DNA of 64,000 nucleotides from NCBI GenBank assembly GCA_032717465.1, contig CM064732.1:22300812-22364811 (forward strand), in the 5' to 3' direction. Numbering within the stretch: the stretch's first letter is position 1; each line of letters starts with the position of its first letter. A model generated the notes under the pieces. It made no database searches. It saw only the letters and a list, made by a program, of their open reading frames with translations, and was not told the DNA's origin. This DNA comes from Coenobita brevimanus (taxonomy: Eukaryota > Arthropoda > Malacostraca > Decapoda > Coenobitidae). The translations under genes were made by a program, and so were the position numbers. Shown here piece by piece: positions 12,130 to 22,935 of the stretch.

Positions 12130-13155
12130 TCCACAGATATATAAATAGACAGAATGGCAGGTCCGTCTCAAAAACGAAATACTATCTTCTTGAGTACTCC
12201 CAGGACTGTTTATCTGGAGCTAAATTGCCAAGTAATGGGGATGTCATGAGATTCTACCTTCATCTCCTTCAGTCAACAAAAGATAAACACAAAGCTGCGC
12301 AGTGCACTATAGCTGAGGTTGAAACTTTTTGGAATAAAACAAGAATTCCCAAAAGACCAATTCAACATGCTGTAAAGCAACTAGAAAATTTGATGAAGAA
12401 ATGGGAGCTTTTAAAAAAGAATAAATCTCGGAAGACGGAAAAACAAAAGAAGAAGGAAGAAGAGCTGAAGTCCTGCTTCAGTGACCTATTTCATATCGCT
12501 CATCAAGATGCAATGTTGCTAATGACAATTGAGGAGGATAAACCATTCCTATTGGCACAAAGAGAGAAAGGCAAGAAGGGATCCATGGTTGGAACAGATA
12601 TGACTCTTGCTAAGAAGGAAGAGGAAATTACAAAGAAGCAAACTCGAGAAAATATGCTTAGGAAGAGAAATGAAATGGACATGCAATCATTAGACAGAAA
12701 CGTTGTCTTGGAGTCATCTTCATCTTCAACATCTGGGGAGAGTGAAGATTATGATGGAGAAGCTTTCACACTCAGACTATCTCGCAAAAAAGAATTCAAG
12801 TGGCTGAGAAAGACATTCAAACCAAGAAACTCTCTGACTTTGTGTCTGCCAAATCGAAGGTCTTCTCACTTCTCTGGGGATTGAAGCCGACTCTCTCAAT
12901 GATGATCCACAGTCCTGGAACAAGAACCCAAAGTACATTGAAGCAGCAGCAGTAGTTAGAGATCTCCGGGTTGTTAATGACGCAGCAGAACGAGGAATTC
13001 CATTGATTCAGGAATTCAGTGGACTCCTTTCCAAGAATGAAGAGCAAACTTAATTTGCTCTTCAAGTTGTACAGGAACATCGAAAGAAATACCCCAATTG
13101 CAAGAAGGATACACTTTTCAAGGGCACCCTGACATCTACACCTGCAAGCCAATGA
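12130..13155 (+). pseudogene. Uncharacterised transposon ORF: N and C termini retained, core missing
   Basis: One frame (about 12150-12884) gives SGAKLPSNGDV, a helix-rich segment with KTRIPKRPIQHAVKQL, lysine-rich heptads, FLLAQREKGKKGSMVGTD and a Ser/acidic patch. After frame changes near 12790 and 12880, a C-terminal block follows: KLSDFVSAK, then NDAAERGIPLIQEFSGLL and VVQEHRKKYPNCKKDTLF, with an internal TAA near 13050. As I recall, the family is normally around 700 residues with a conserved middle region between these ends; that region is absent. Function is unknown. A transposase is plausible from the TIRs, but no catalytic residues can be shown here. Confidence 0.65.
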
Positions 13156-13698
13156 ACAAGTACTTTATTGTTTTAATTAGGTTTATTTTCATTATTCCAA
13201 ATTTAACATTATATAGTTTCTTTAGCCACTAAAAATCCTTCCTTAACTATATACCATGTCCTTTAAAAAAAAAAAAAAAAATGGGACTGCAAATGAGTAA
13301 TCTATAATGTGATATTATTATTTGTATATTTGCAAAGTCATGCCCAACTCAAGTCGCCATGCTTGAGTCCCATTGCCGCATAACTGCGTTCGGCTGATGT
13401 TCCAGGGTAGCGGTCATACCCATTGAATCTGTGAAAAATGTAAAATTGTCTGTTGCCTAATTTATATTACTAAGCAGTATTTCTTACTATTTAAACCAAA
13501 TGCTCTTTACTCGAAAAATGGTCTCGAACTAACAATCATGGATTTTAGTGACTGAAGAAGAGTTATGAATTATTAAAACTCTTTGAGGACACCCTAAATA
13601 ATTCTTAAACACAATGAAATTTTGCTCAATAAAGTTTTATAATATGTAGCATCAAACGAAAGGGTGAGAGAAAAAAAAAACAAAGACAGTGACAAAAT
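13156..13698. other. 3' non-coding part of the TIR element
   Basis: AT-rich, no ORF. It contains an A-run (13264-13281) and leads to the subterminal motif AGGGTGAGAG and the right TIR. Confidence 0.6.
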
Positions 13699-13708
13699 AA
13701 GGGCCACC

Positions 13709-13710
<2 letters not shown>

Positions 13711-13780
<70 letters not shown>

Positions 13781-13800
13781 CATATATGTGTGTGTATATA
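13711..13800. repeat. (TA)n then (TG)n array
   Basis: TA repeats to about 13744, TG repeats to about 13778, then mixed TA/TG. Confidence 0.95.
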
Positions 13801-14175
13801 TATCATCATCAGCTATTGAGGTCCACTGCAGGATATCCCGACAGAAACAGGGACGATACAGCCAGTGCATCTCTACCCAGTGGCTTAGGCTGTCTGGTAG
13901 AGACTGTATGTAGGGTGTGAAGTGCTTGTGAGTGTGATTGTAGTGTTGTAGTGGCTTTGAATGTGTGTGTAGTCTGTGAACCAAGTGTAATCAGGCCGCC
14001 TTAAGCCGACTGGGTGCAAGCATACTAATATGCGACACTGGTTCAACCACGTAACCCCTTATGTCCCCCAAAGCGGTCATTGGCTTGGTGAACGCTTCCC
14101 AAAGTTTTTACAACTCTGGTGGGAGGCGAACCCGCATCCACCAGCATGCAAAACGCACACTCTACCACTGAGGCT

Positions 14176-14177
<2 letters not shown>
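13801..14177 (-). mobile_element. tRNA-derived SINE
   Basis: Read on the minus strand it starts GGAGCCTCAGTGGTAGAG (14177 downwards), with a box A-like TGGTAGAGTGTG (about 14156-14167) and a box B-like GGGTTCGCCTC (14123-14133) at tRNA spacing. These are the RNA polymerase III promoter boxes of a tRNA-like head. The body is unrelated to tRNA. The 3' end is CTGCAGTGGACCTCAATAGC followed by GATGATGAT. That kind of 3' end is shared with LINE partners in arthropods (recalled, not checked). Confidence 0.7.
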
Positions 14178-14234
<57 letters not shown>

Positions 14235-14272
14235 TACCTATCCATCTATCGATAGATAGATGGATAGATATG
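14177..14272. repeat. (TA)n and TATC/GATA repeats
   Basis: TA repeats at about 14177-14226. A TCTATCGATAGATAG palindromic GATA cluster follows at 14244-14270. Confidence 0.9.
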
Positions 14273-14281
14273 CAGGTATAA

Positions 14282-14793
14282 GGAAATGTTTGTTTGTCTG
14301 TTTTTCTGTCCTCTATGGAAATCGAGGGGTATGCCTTCAGAACTCTCTAAACAGCTTCAGCACTTGTAACTTTTTATGGTGAATTTAAATGTGTACATTG
14401 CAGTTGGTAAAGTGGCCCCTGATGGTCAAGATTAGAATTAGTCACAAATAATTAAGTCAATATGGTGGAAACACTGTGGCCAATTACCATAGAGTTTATT
14501 ATTTATAGAACCATTTCAATATTTGCTACAACGGGTCGGATGGATGGACGGATTGATGGGTTTGATAGGGTTGGTGGGAGGGTGGGTTGAGGGAGAATAA
14601 GCCAATGGTAGAAATAGGTCCATGGGTACTATGTCTTAGGAGGAAATGGGCCTGAGGAGGAACATAGATTCAATGAGTAAACTGGAACCCTGGGAGTCTT
14701 ATCCCAAAGGGGGAGTGGCTATCCAGGGTACCAAGCAATGACAGTATGCAGTCTTAGAGTCTTCCCTGGGCAACGCCGGGTGCCCACTCTAGT
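14282..14793 (+). mobile_element. Helitron-like non-autonomous element (probable)
   Basis: The right end holds CCCTGGGCAACGCCGGG, which folds as a CCC-GG/CC-GGG hairpin around GCAACG, followed 8 bases later by CTAGT (to 14793) next to a T. Helitron 3' ends have a short hairpin and CTRR. The left part has the T/G-rich TGTTTGTTTGTCTGTTTTTC plus CTCTATGGAAATCGAGG, a kind of sequence I recall at arthropod Helitron 5' ends. There is no Rep/helicase ORF, so it would be non-autonomous. The exact 5' end is uncertain. Confidence 0.5.
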
Positions 14794-15543
14794 TGACTAT
14801 TTTTACTGTTACTTTATATTCCTTTTAATATCCCACCAAGTCTGTTTTCTATTAATCATATACAGATTGGCTAGCCCCTTACTGTCCAACCTTCCTTTCT
14901 TCACTCTTGTATAATTAGAGGGCTCAGTTTAGTTTCCTGTTAATTTCTGGTCTGGCCTTCTTTCCGTCAGTCGCAGTTTTCTTCCTTATATCTTTCCTTT
15001 ATTTATTTATTTATTCATTTATTTATTTATTTTTTGCACCAGCCTCCCTTTCCTTTTTCTTCTGCTTCTCTTATTATATTTGCATCGTCGATTTTCATTT
15101 TCTGTAATACATTTTTCCATGTTCTCTAGTATTATTTATTTTCACTCTCGTTTCAGTACCAATAAGTTTTATATGTACATATTTTTTTTTCACTTTGCTT
15201 TCTTCTTAGCCTGTTCTAACCTTTACAGTTTTTCTTTTATCCCTCACTTTCGTTTTACGTTCGTTTTCTTCCCTTTCTTTGCTGCCGGCCTCTTGCACGG
15301 TGCCCTCACCGGGGGAACAGTTACAAGTGCCCGATTATTAGCCCGGTGTTTGTGGAGTGAAGTGTCTCGTGTGCTTCTCTCTTATTATGGCTTGCTATTA
15401 GGAAGAGACAAAAAGAATGGAGAAGAAGACAAGGAGGAACTGAAGAAATAAAAAAAAAAATAAAGAGATATGAAAACAGAGAAGAGAAGAGGAGAGATAG
15501 AAGATGTAGAAGCAGAGGTAGAAGTACAAGCAGAAGGAGACGG

Positions 15544-15574
<31 letters not shown>

Positions 15575-16205
15575 AAATCCAGGTCTGGAGATAAGAGAAG
15601 GGTAAAGAAGAAGAGAGATATGAAGGAAATGTTAGCGTTAAGTAGGCAAGTAGGTGATACCAGAGAACAGGTGTGTTTTGCCAAGCCACCCCTATTTCTT
15701 GGCTTAGTGTTACTTATGCAAAGAGGGATTCGGTGCAGGGGAGCCAGGCACAGCAGGATGTGAAGCAGGCAGGGAAGTAGGGAGCGAGGGTCGGGGTGAG
15801 GTAGGAAGGAGCAAAGGGAAGGTAGAAAGGGAGAGAATAAGGCGGGTGAAAGTGAGGAGGGAAATGTTAGACCATCAACTAAGTGAGTAGTCAAGGAGGA
15901 AGGAAGGGAAGGAATGAGGCAGGGATGGAATGAGAGGGAAAACAGAGGCAGGAACCAGGAAGTGAGGCAGACTGGCAGGAAAGGATGGAGGTAGGGAGGG
16001 GGTAGGCAAAGAAATGAGTCAGGGAGGGAGTGAAACAGGGAATGAGAGAGAGAGAGAGAGGGGGGGGGGTTACAGAAGGACTGATGTATGGAAAGAAGAA
16101 GAAAAAGGAGAGAGTGAGGTAGCGCAGAAGTGAGGTGAGAAAGAACAAAGATAGGGAGGAACTGGGACAGAAAGAGAGAGTGAAGCAAAGAGAGACCGAG
16201 TCAGG
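14794..16205. repeat. Pyrimidine-rich then purine-rich low-complexity DNA, no gene
   Basis: T/C-rich to about 15290, then G/A-rich with degenerate short units such as GAGGCAGGGA and GGAAGGGAG, plus a (GA)n run (15549-15574). Long Ser/Leu-rich minus-strand ORFs are translations of this composition. Confidence 0.7.
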
Positions 16206-17282
16206 AAAGGTGTGTGTGTGTGTAGATTCTCCACCTGGCATAGTCAGAGTGGAGCGGGCCTAGGGTGGAAGGCCCGCCAGTGAAGAGCAGATGAATCAAG
16301 TGTCGCTGTAGCTGGGCGATGGGAATTGTAAAGATGAACGAGTCGTTATGCAGGCGTTTGACATCGGCAGGACTGCAAACAGGGGGGGTAGACACTGGGT
16401 GGTCAGTCTCCATGACCTCAGGTAGAGGCCTGATTTTCTTCCCCTTCTTGCCTTTCTTCTTCCTCTGAGGCTCGCCGTCAGTAGTAGGTGGTGGAGGCGA
16501 GGGCAAGAGGTCTTCTTCCCTGTCGATGGAGGGGACGGGAGAAGGAGCCCTTTCCTCGGCTACTGACGGCGAGCGGTGGGAATCTTCGGCAGGAGCTGGC
16601 TGTGGAGGCTCGGTGGGCAGTGCAATGGCGGTGATGGCGATGGCAGCAGTTGCCCTGTTTAGGGAAGCGTCGAGCTGCAGCCTTTTCCGCGGTGTTGTGC
16701 GGGGTCTAGGAGGCTGCAGCTTGGTGGTGTGACGCTCCTGACGAGGGGCTGGCCGAGCATCACGAGCGAAGCTCTGAGGGATGACAAGGCGTGGCAGCCC
16801 GTTCTTCTCAAAGATTTGGGGGAGTAGAACGAGCATAGCTGCCTTGTCATCGCCACAGAAAGCCTTCGCCGTCGCGATGCACATGGCGACAATGGTATCC
16901 ACATTCCCAGGACATCGGGGATCCACAGGCCGGCGCCCCTGAGCCGTGGGGCGCCGCTGTGCATAGGCAAAGCCTTGGACAGCTGCACCTCTCGGTCCAG
17001 TGACGTCTCTAGCCTCGGGACCCTTCGGTGTCTGGTGAATGTGGAACTCTACTGTCTCGCCCTGGCGTAACGAGAGCGAGTGGCGCCGTGAAGAGGTAGC
17101 AGCGATCCCTGAGCGATGCACGAATACATCGGCACCAGTATCCTGGCACCGGATGAACCCGTACTTCGCCCTGGCGCTGTACCACTTCACGATGCCAGTG
17201 ATGGTCTGCTATCCTTCAGGCTCGATGCTGCCGGTGTCATCCCCCCTCAACGGGTCGTGAGCTGTGGCAGAAGTAGAGGCCA
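16201..17282 (-). pseudogene. Y-box-like cold-shock domain ORF with one premature stop
   Basis: Starting at the ATG at 17282, 24 codons precede an in-frame TAG (17211-17213). The frame then stays open for a further 330-odd codons to TGA at 16201-16203. A cold-shock domain follows the stop: GIVKWYSARAKYGFI contains the RNP1-like KYGFI, then DVFVH (RNP2-like), QGETVEF and a GPRGAAVQG exit like that of Y-box proteins. The rest is not Y-box-like: a hydrophobic segment near AMLVLLPQIFEKNGL, a Pro/Ser-rich stretch, a Lys-rich patch (RKKKGKKGKK) and a conserved-looking end. It is GC-rich inside A/G-rich DNA. Candidates are a LINE ORF1-type nucleic-acid-binding protein, a retrocopy, or a captured gene. 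No ORF2 or poly(A) is attached. Confidence 0.65.
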
Positions 17283-17347
17283 TGCTGGAGAGAGGAGATG
17301 TTGCTGCTACCGCTACTCTGGTTTCCCTTCAAAACGCAAGGTGTGTG

Positions 17348-18080
17348 GTTGGGAGATGGTAAGATAGCAACTAACTGAGGTAGTAAGTGCGTGAGTGAGG
17401 AAGCGGGAAAAGCAGGACGAAAATGAAGTATGAAAGGAGTGAAGCTGGAAGAGAGTGACTGAGGTAGAAAGAGGGTGAAGTGGTGGGAAAGAACCAGGAA
17501 GGGAGCGATGTACTGGGAGAGGGAGGCAGAGAGAAAGAGTGAGACAGGTAGAAAATGTGGCAGGGAGGACGTGAGGTAGGTAGGGACTAAGGCATGAAGA
17601 GGGTGAGACAGGGAGAGAGGGGAAATCCTGTTGCAGCCCGGCTGTGTTTGAGAACAGTGAATGCAGTTTCTCATCCTTCTTCTCAAGGATGACTAAAACT
17701 GCCTGGAGAGAGCAAGAATGTAATCATCCGTAGGCACAACGAAAAAGTCATATGCACGAAGCAAGACTGAAATATTATCAATTTCATCCTACTCAAAAAC
17801 TGAATGGAAACAGCCTCTACAAGTGCCTTCACGGGATTTTGTGTCGCCAAAGGGATGTGAGGAAAGAGGAATGTCATAAAGAATGGAGGCCAAGAAGGAT
17901 GGAGATAAGGAGAGATGGATTTAGGGGGTGAGATGAGGAGGGGAGGTAAGAAAAAAGAAGTAAGGAAGAAGAAAAGTAAGAAATGAGAGAGGGAACTACG
18001 TAAAAAGAAAAGTAAAGTAGGAAGGCAGTAGAAGGGAAATGACGAAAGAGGGAAGTCAAGAAGATGCGAAGGATAAGTTA
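17348..18080. repeat. Purine-rich degenerate repeat, right side of the cold-shock ORF
   Basis: G/A-rich with recurrent GTGAGGCAGG-like and GAAGGAAGG-like units, compositionally the same as the left side at 15.4-16.2 kb. No gene seen. Confidence 0.7.
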
Positions 18081-19680
18081 AGGAAGGAAATATTTTAGTG
18101 TATCCTTAAATAATTCGGAAGCCCATCATTATCATCACCATCATCGTACTAACCACAAAAACATGGTTTTAGAGGGATCCAGATACAGGAATATGAAACT
18201 ACAAAAGCAGAAATATCAGCAGAATGCCAACTGAAAAGGGGTACACATCCATATTTCATCATTCAAGTCTTCAAATTTGTTGGCTCCACCTCGCATGACG
18301 AGCTGTCTATTTGCGAATGTTGGGCTATAAGGAAGTTTAGAGCATCGTTAATGAAACGTTTCGTAGTATTAGCACAAATCACGTTAAAAATTAATAAATA
18401 TAGTATGAACAAGCTTTGACATTATGTCAAGCGCTTGCTGAACAAAGGTATGTTTCCATTTACTCGTAAATAAGAAAAATATGATTCAGTGCCTGAGAAA
18501 CTGCTTTTTAAATCGATGCAAAACCCTGTTCAGCAGGTAAATGTATTATATCAAAGCTATTTTCATGGGATAATCATCTATTTAAAAGGTGATTTATTTA
18601 TGTTGACAATTCGAAAATTACCAGTGCCAATACTTTCAGCTTCTTTGTAACCCCAAACTCGCAAATGGCAAATTATTTACACACATAAATTCTTTAGGGA
18701 ATGGTTGCGTTTCTTATGATCGTATGCATCACGTAGTAAGCTTCGTTGGAGAGTGATAGAGTTCGCTTAGGATGCCATGTTAGCTGTCCTGACGATGATC
18801 ATTTAATTGCTTTCTGCGCTCGCCAACATTTCCATGAAATGTTACTCTGGAAAGGGGAACGAGAACATTCGTTCAGTGGGGGTGGGGGTGGGGGGTAAAA
18901 AGAGTGAAGTGACTGAATGCGGCCTTCAGAGTATGCAACATTAATACAGAAAATCGTCTCTGACACAAGTAAGATTTAGCTTTCCTGAAAGTCCACTTCT
19001 CTTCCTTCTTTCATCTTTCTTGCAATTTAAGTGGTTTCAAAATGTAACGCATTTTCTCTCTCCATCTACTGGACTTTCGAAATGATGCAACATCAGACAT
19101 TGGACAATCGCGATTTGGAGGATGCGGAAAAAGCAGTGATAAAGCAAACAAGGCTTCTAACTGGACTAGCAATGATGTTTTTTTTTTTTTTTTTTTAACG
19201 ACTGAATTGTTCTGTATCTGTAACTGACGATACCGATACTGCTGGATGAAATACCGTTTACTAATATTCCACAACCTTTATTATGTATCCGGCTCTGGGT
19301 ATAGCCTTCATAACCCCTATCCCTGAGGCCCTTGCGGTTTTTCTGCGTGCTATATACAGGTCTTGTGGAATATTTAGATAAAAAAAAATCAGCTTGTCTA
19401 TACTCTAAGTATTCCCACCTCCAGCCCAGGAGTGAAATTGCGTTCATTCAGAAAGCACACACTTTCTCTAATCAATTTGACCACAACCTCTCGCTTTTGG
19501 TTGATATTCTAAAACTGGGAAAGGTTTAGTATATTTCTTTGCCCACAGACGAGTCTCCCTGATGTAAGAGTGATCTAGAGATGATGGATTAATAGGGGAA
19601 CTTATAATTCGGATTATATACGTATGTCATGGGAGGAGCCCATTGAACGCAAATGATGGTCAGTGCCATAATTATTATTA

Positions 19681-19713
<33 letters not shown>

Positions 19714-20020
19714 GCAGTACCAGTGGTAGTAGTAGTAATAGTAGCAGTAGTAGTAATTGCTAGCAATGGGTAATTTGATCCCCTCATAACGATTAATTTA
19801 TTTTTATCCTTTATTCTTGCCATCTATAAAAGATTTAATCTCAATAAAGACTTCTAGTATTAAGAGGATTAGTCCTGCTCATGTAGATGTCGGTCCTTGT
19901 TGCATAGCAGGCAGAATGGGGTCTCTCAGGCCCAAAACATAAAAATTCGGGAAAAATTGTTATGTTTCGTTTATTCCAGTACTGAAAATTGAGTAACATA
20001 TTTACTGTTTCCGCAACACA
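18081..20020. other. Intergenic DNA, no gene recognised
   Basis: Mixed AT-rich sequence with a T-run (19178-19196), a (TTA)n tract (about 19669-19713) and GTA-rich repeats after it. Short ORFs lack family features. Confidence 0.6.
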
Positions 20021-20065
20021 ATCTATCTATCTATCTATAGCCCGACGCCCTAATCCCGCAAAGGG

Positions 20066-21015
20066 TGGCTGCAGACAAAACGCCTCCAAGTCACTCTGTC
20101 ACCCACCATTTGACTACCCTCCCCCAACTCACCCCCCCCTCCCTCATATACCTCTCAACTCCATCCCTCCACCTCATCCTCGGTCTACCTCTCCCTCTCC
20201 CTTCCTCCACCTCACCTACATACACCCTCTTAGTCAGTCTTTCATTCTCCATTCTCTTCACATGTCCAAACCACCTCAGTGTATTTCTCCTGATCTTCTC
20301 AACCACATCCACATCCACCCCACAGCGTTCCTTCACTTTTTCATTCGTCAACCTGTCCCTCCACGTCAGTCCACATGCTCCTCTCAAGTAACTCATTTCC
20401 ACTGCTCTCACTCTTGACTTGTTCCCCTCTTGCAAGGTCCATGCCTCGCTTCCATACGTCAGGGTAGGGATCACAATACTATCATGCAGTGACTTCTTAA
20501 CTTCCATACTCACCTCCCTATTTCTCATCACTGCTTTCAGTGTACCAACAACCTTCCTTCCCTACTGTACCCTTTCACGCACTTCATCCCCCAAAGTTCC
20601 ATCCCTACTCATCACACTACCCAAGTACTTGAATGCACTCACATTCTCCATATCCTCACCATCCAACCTCACTGCACACTCTGTGACTTCATTCCTCTCA
20701 AACACCATAACTTTACTTTTGTTTACATTAACTTTCAGATTCCTCCTCCTACACATTGTCCCAAATTCATTCATCAAACCTTGCAACTCCCATTCATCTT
20801 CACTCAACAGTACTGTATCATCAGCAAACAGCAACACCGGAAGCTCCAAATCTCACACTCATTCATTAGAGCCACCCCCACATCCACTGCCCTACCCTGC
20901 ACCTCCTTTACAACCCCGTCCATGTATATGTTAAACAGCCATGGAGACATCACACAATCCTGTTTCAGTCCCACATTGAGATCAAAGAACTCACTCTGCT
21001 CACCATCTATAAAAG
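20066..21015 (-). pseudogene. RTE-like RT, C-terminal half (copy B)
   Basis: Reads DLNVGLKQDCVMSPWLF near 20990, then LLFADDTVLLSEDEWEL (about 20830), [30 protein letters not shown] and [13 protein letters not shown]. An in-frame stop lies near 20565, and frames change near 20850 and 20090. It is clearly homologous to copies A, C and E. Confidence 0.8.
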
Positions 21016-21650
21016 ACTTTGTGATTCCTTTGTGGTTGAGTTATACATATATTAGACTTATGGACGAGCGGTTTTTATATCTTGGAGTAGCTTCCCATTT
21101 GTCATGTAGTGACAGGAGAGGTAAAGAATAGTATGGGACTATTTTTATTTGTCTTGGAAATATTAACAAGTTGTATTGTCTCACACACAGATAGTCCCGC
21201 TAGCTATCTCTCTGTCTCGCTCTCGCTCCCTCTCTCTCTCTCTCTCAAGTTGCTAAGCCCTTCTCCCCATTACCTGCCTGTTCTATAGCTAACCTCCGTC
21301 TGAGCTCTCTTTCCTAAATTCTGGTGTAGCAGGGGTGTGTCACGTGTGTTCCTTGTGAGTGGAAAGTTCTAGAAGCCTGTGTGTGAGTATGTGTGTATGT
21401 GTGTGTATAGTCACTAGGCGCTGTCGTGTGCCTATAAAGCATTCCTTGAATTAAGAATGTGAAAGCATGTTTAGCATTGCTCGATTCTCGCAGACACAAT
21501 ACCTTCTCATCATCTGACTCCCTGCTTCTATCTGTCTCTCTATCTATCTATTTATCTATCTATCTATTATGATTTGTAATTATAATATGACGTCCTAACA
21601 CATTGCTCGGCCGCGCGAAAATGGCGTACCATCGACAGTTAATAGTCCTA
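21016..21650. other. Insertion inside LINE copy B
   Basis: The flanking LINE sequence is continuous in the relatives, so this block was inserted. It contains CT repeats (about 21210-21246), TCTATC repeats (21537-21568) and no ORF of note. At its right edge a 12-bp direct repeat GTCCTAACACAT (21592-21603 and 21645-21656) brackets 41 bp. The inserted element is not identified. Confidence 0.55.
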
Positions 21651-21656
21651 ACACAT

Positions 21657-22929
21657 CCACTCGCACCGCAGCCCTAGCTCCCTTGTACATACTCTTTACA
21701 GCACTCAACAATTTCCCCTCCACTCTATATATTCTTAATACCTTCCACATACCTTGCCTATCTATTCTGTCATAAGCTTTCTCCAAGTCCATGAAGGCAG
21801 CATACACTTTCCTTCCCTTCTCTAGATACTTCACTAAACATCTTAGAACAAATGTCTGATCTACACACCCTTTTCCCTTCCTAAATCCCCCTTGTTCTTC
21901 TCCAACTAGCTCCTCTGTCATATGCCTAACCCTATCTATGAGTATTCTATCATATATTTTACCAGTCACACTAAGTAGGCAACTACCCCTATGGTTACCA
22001 CATACTTCTCTCTCCCCTTTACCTTTGTATAAAGGAACAATTACACCTGATTTCCAGTCCTCTGGAACAATTCCCTCTTCCCAAGCCAATCTACACAACT
22101 TTCATATCCACTCCACAACAATCTCACCTCCATACCTAAGCATTTCACCACACACTCCATCAATTCCTGGGGCCTTTCCCAACTTAATCTTCTTCATCGC
22201 TTCCACTACTTCCGCCCTACTGATCTCTTCCTCCCTCCTCTCATCTCTTCTTCTCCCAGGCATTCCCCAACCTCTTATACTCGCACTGCTCTCACTCTCT
22301 ACATGCAACAAATCCTCAAAGTGCTCCTTCCATCTCCTCAGTTTCTCTCTCTTCTCCACCAACAATCTATTATTCCTATTTTTCACTCCCCTACTATTTC
22401 CCCTTTCACACTGCCTTACTTTCTTTACCTCCTTCCAAAACAATTTCTTACTCTCCCTCCATTTCACACTCAGATTCCACCCAAACTCTTCATCCACTTT
22501 ATTTTTACTCTCCTTCATCAGTCTCTTAACCTCCATTCTCCTGCTCACATATACCTCTCTCTTCTCTCTCTCATCTTCTCCCCTACCTCTGCTCGCTAAC
22601 CATTCACTATATGCCTTCTTCTTTTGTTCCACAGCTCGTTTCACCTCATCATTCCACCATGCTGTCCCTTGCACACCCTTGTATCTCCTCCTCACTCCAC
22701 AAACCGCCTCACACGCTGCGCCTATCTCTTCCGTGAATATCTTACATACGTCTTCCACCCCTTCCATCTGCTCTAGCTCATACCTTCCCAATCTTTCTTC
22801 CACTATGCTCTTATACTCTGTCATTTTCTCACTATCTTGCAATTTCTCCACTCTTCTCACAGGAGTTGCTTCCTCCTGTCTTCCCCTTCGTCTCCTCAAC
22901 CACTTTCTTTGCAGCTCTACCTTGGCCAT
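21657..22929 (-). pseudogene. RTE-like ORF2, linker and RT N-terminal half (copy B)
   Basis: From 22929 downwards: a charged linker, WWNDEVKRAVEQKK, a Lys/Arg-rich region, KIKLGKAPGIDGVCGEML, a TGA near 22102, then WKSGVIVPLYKGKG, NHRGSCLLS, EEQGGFRKGKGCVDQ and FMDLEKAYDRIDR. These are RT motifs 0 to 3. The endonuclease is missing at the 5' end. Only one stop separates the two long frames, so decay is moderate. Confidence 0.8.
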
Positions 22930-22935
22930 GTAAGA

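Larger units (their letters stand above)
20024..22935 (-). mobile_element. RTE-like LINE copy B, interrupted
   Basis: The longest copy of the GATA-tailed family. The minus-strand 3' end is GGCGTCGGGCTATAGATAGATAG (CTATC repeats at 20024-20039 on the plus strand). The 5' end is truncated at about 22930, before the endonuclease. A foreign block (about 21016-21650) splits the RT between the fingers/palm part and the FADD-bearing part. Confidence 0.8.

Noticed and set aside
12015..12884. Functional host coding gene at 12.1-12.9 kb
   Set aside because: The ORF is bracketed by inverted repeats, has frame changes and an absent middle, and has a decayed paralogue nearby.
14100..14180. Functional tRNA gene at the pol III boxes
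   Set aside because: No cloverleaf acceptor pairing or anticodon arm could be closed, and the sequence continues into a SINE body with a simple-repeat tail.
15321..16241. Ser/Leu/Phe-rich minus-strand ORFs
   Set aside because: They follow the purine-rich composition of the opposite strand and have no domain or start context.
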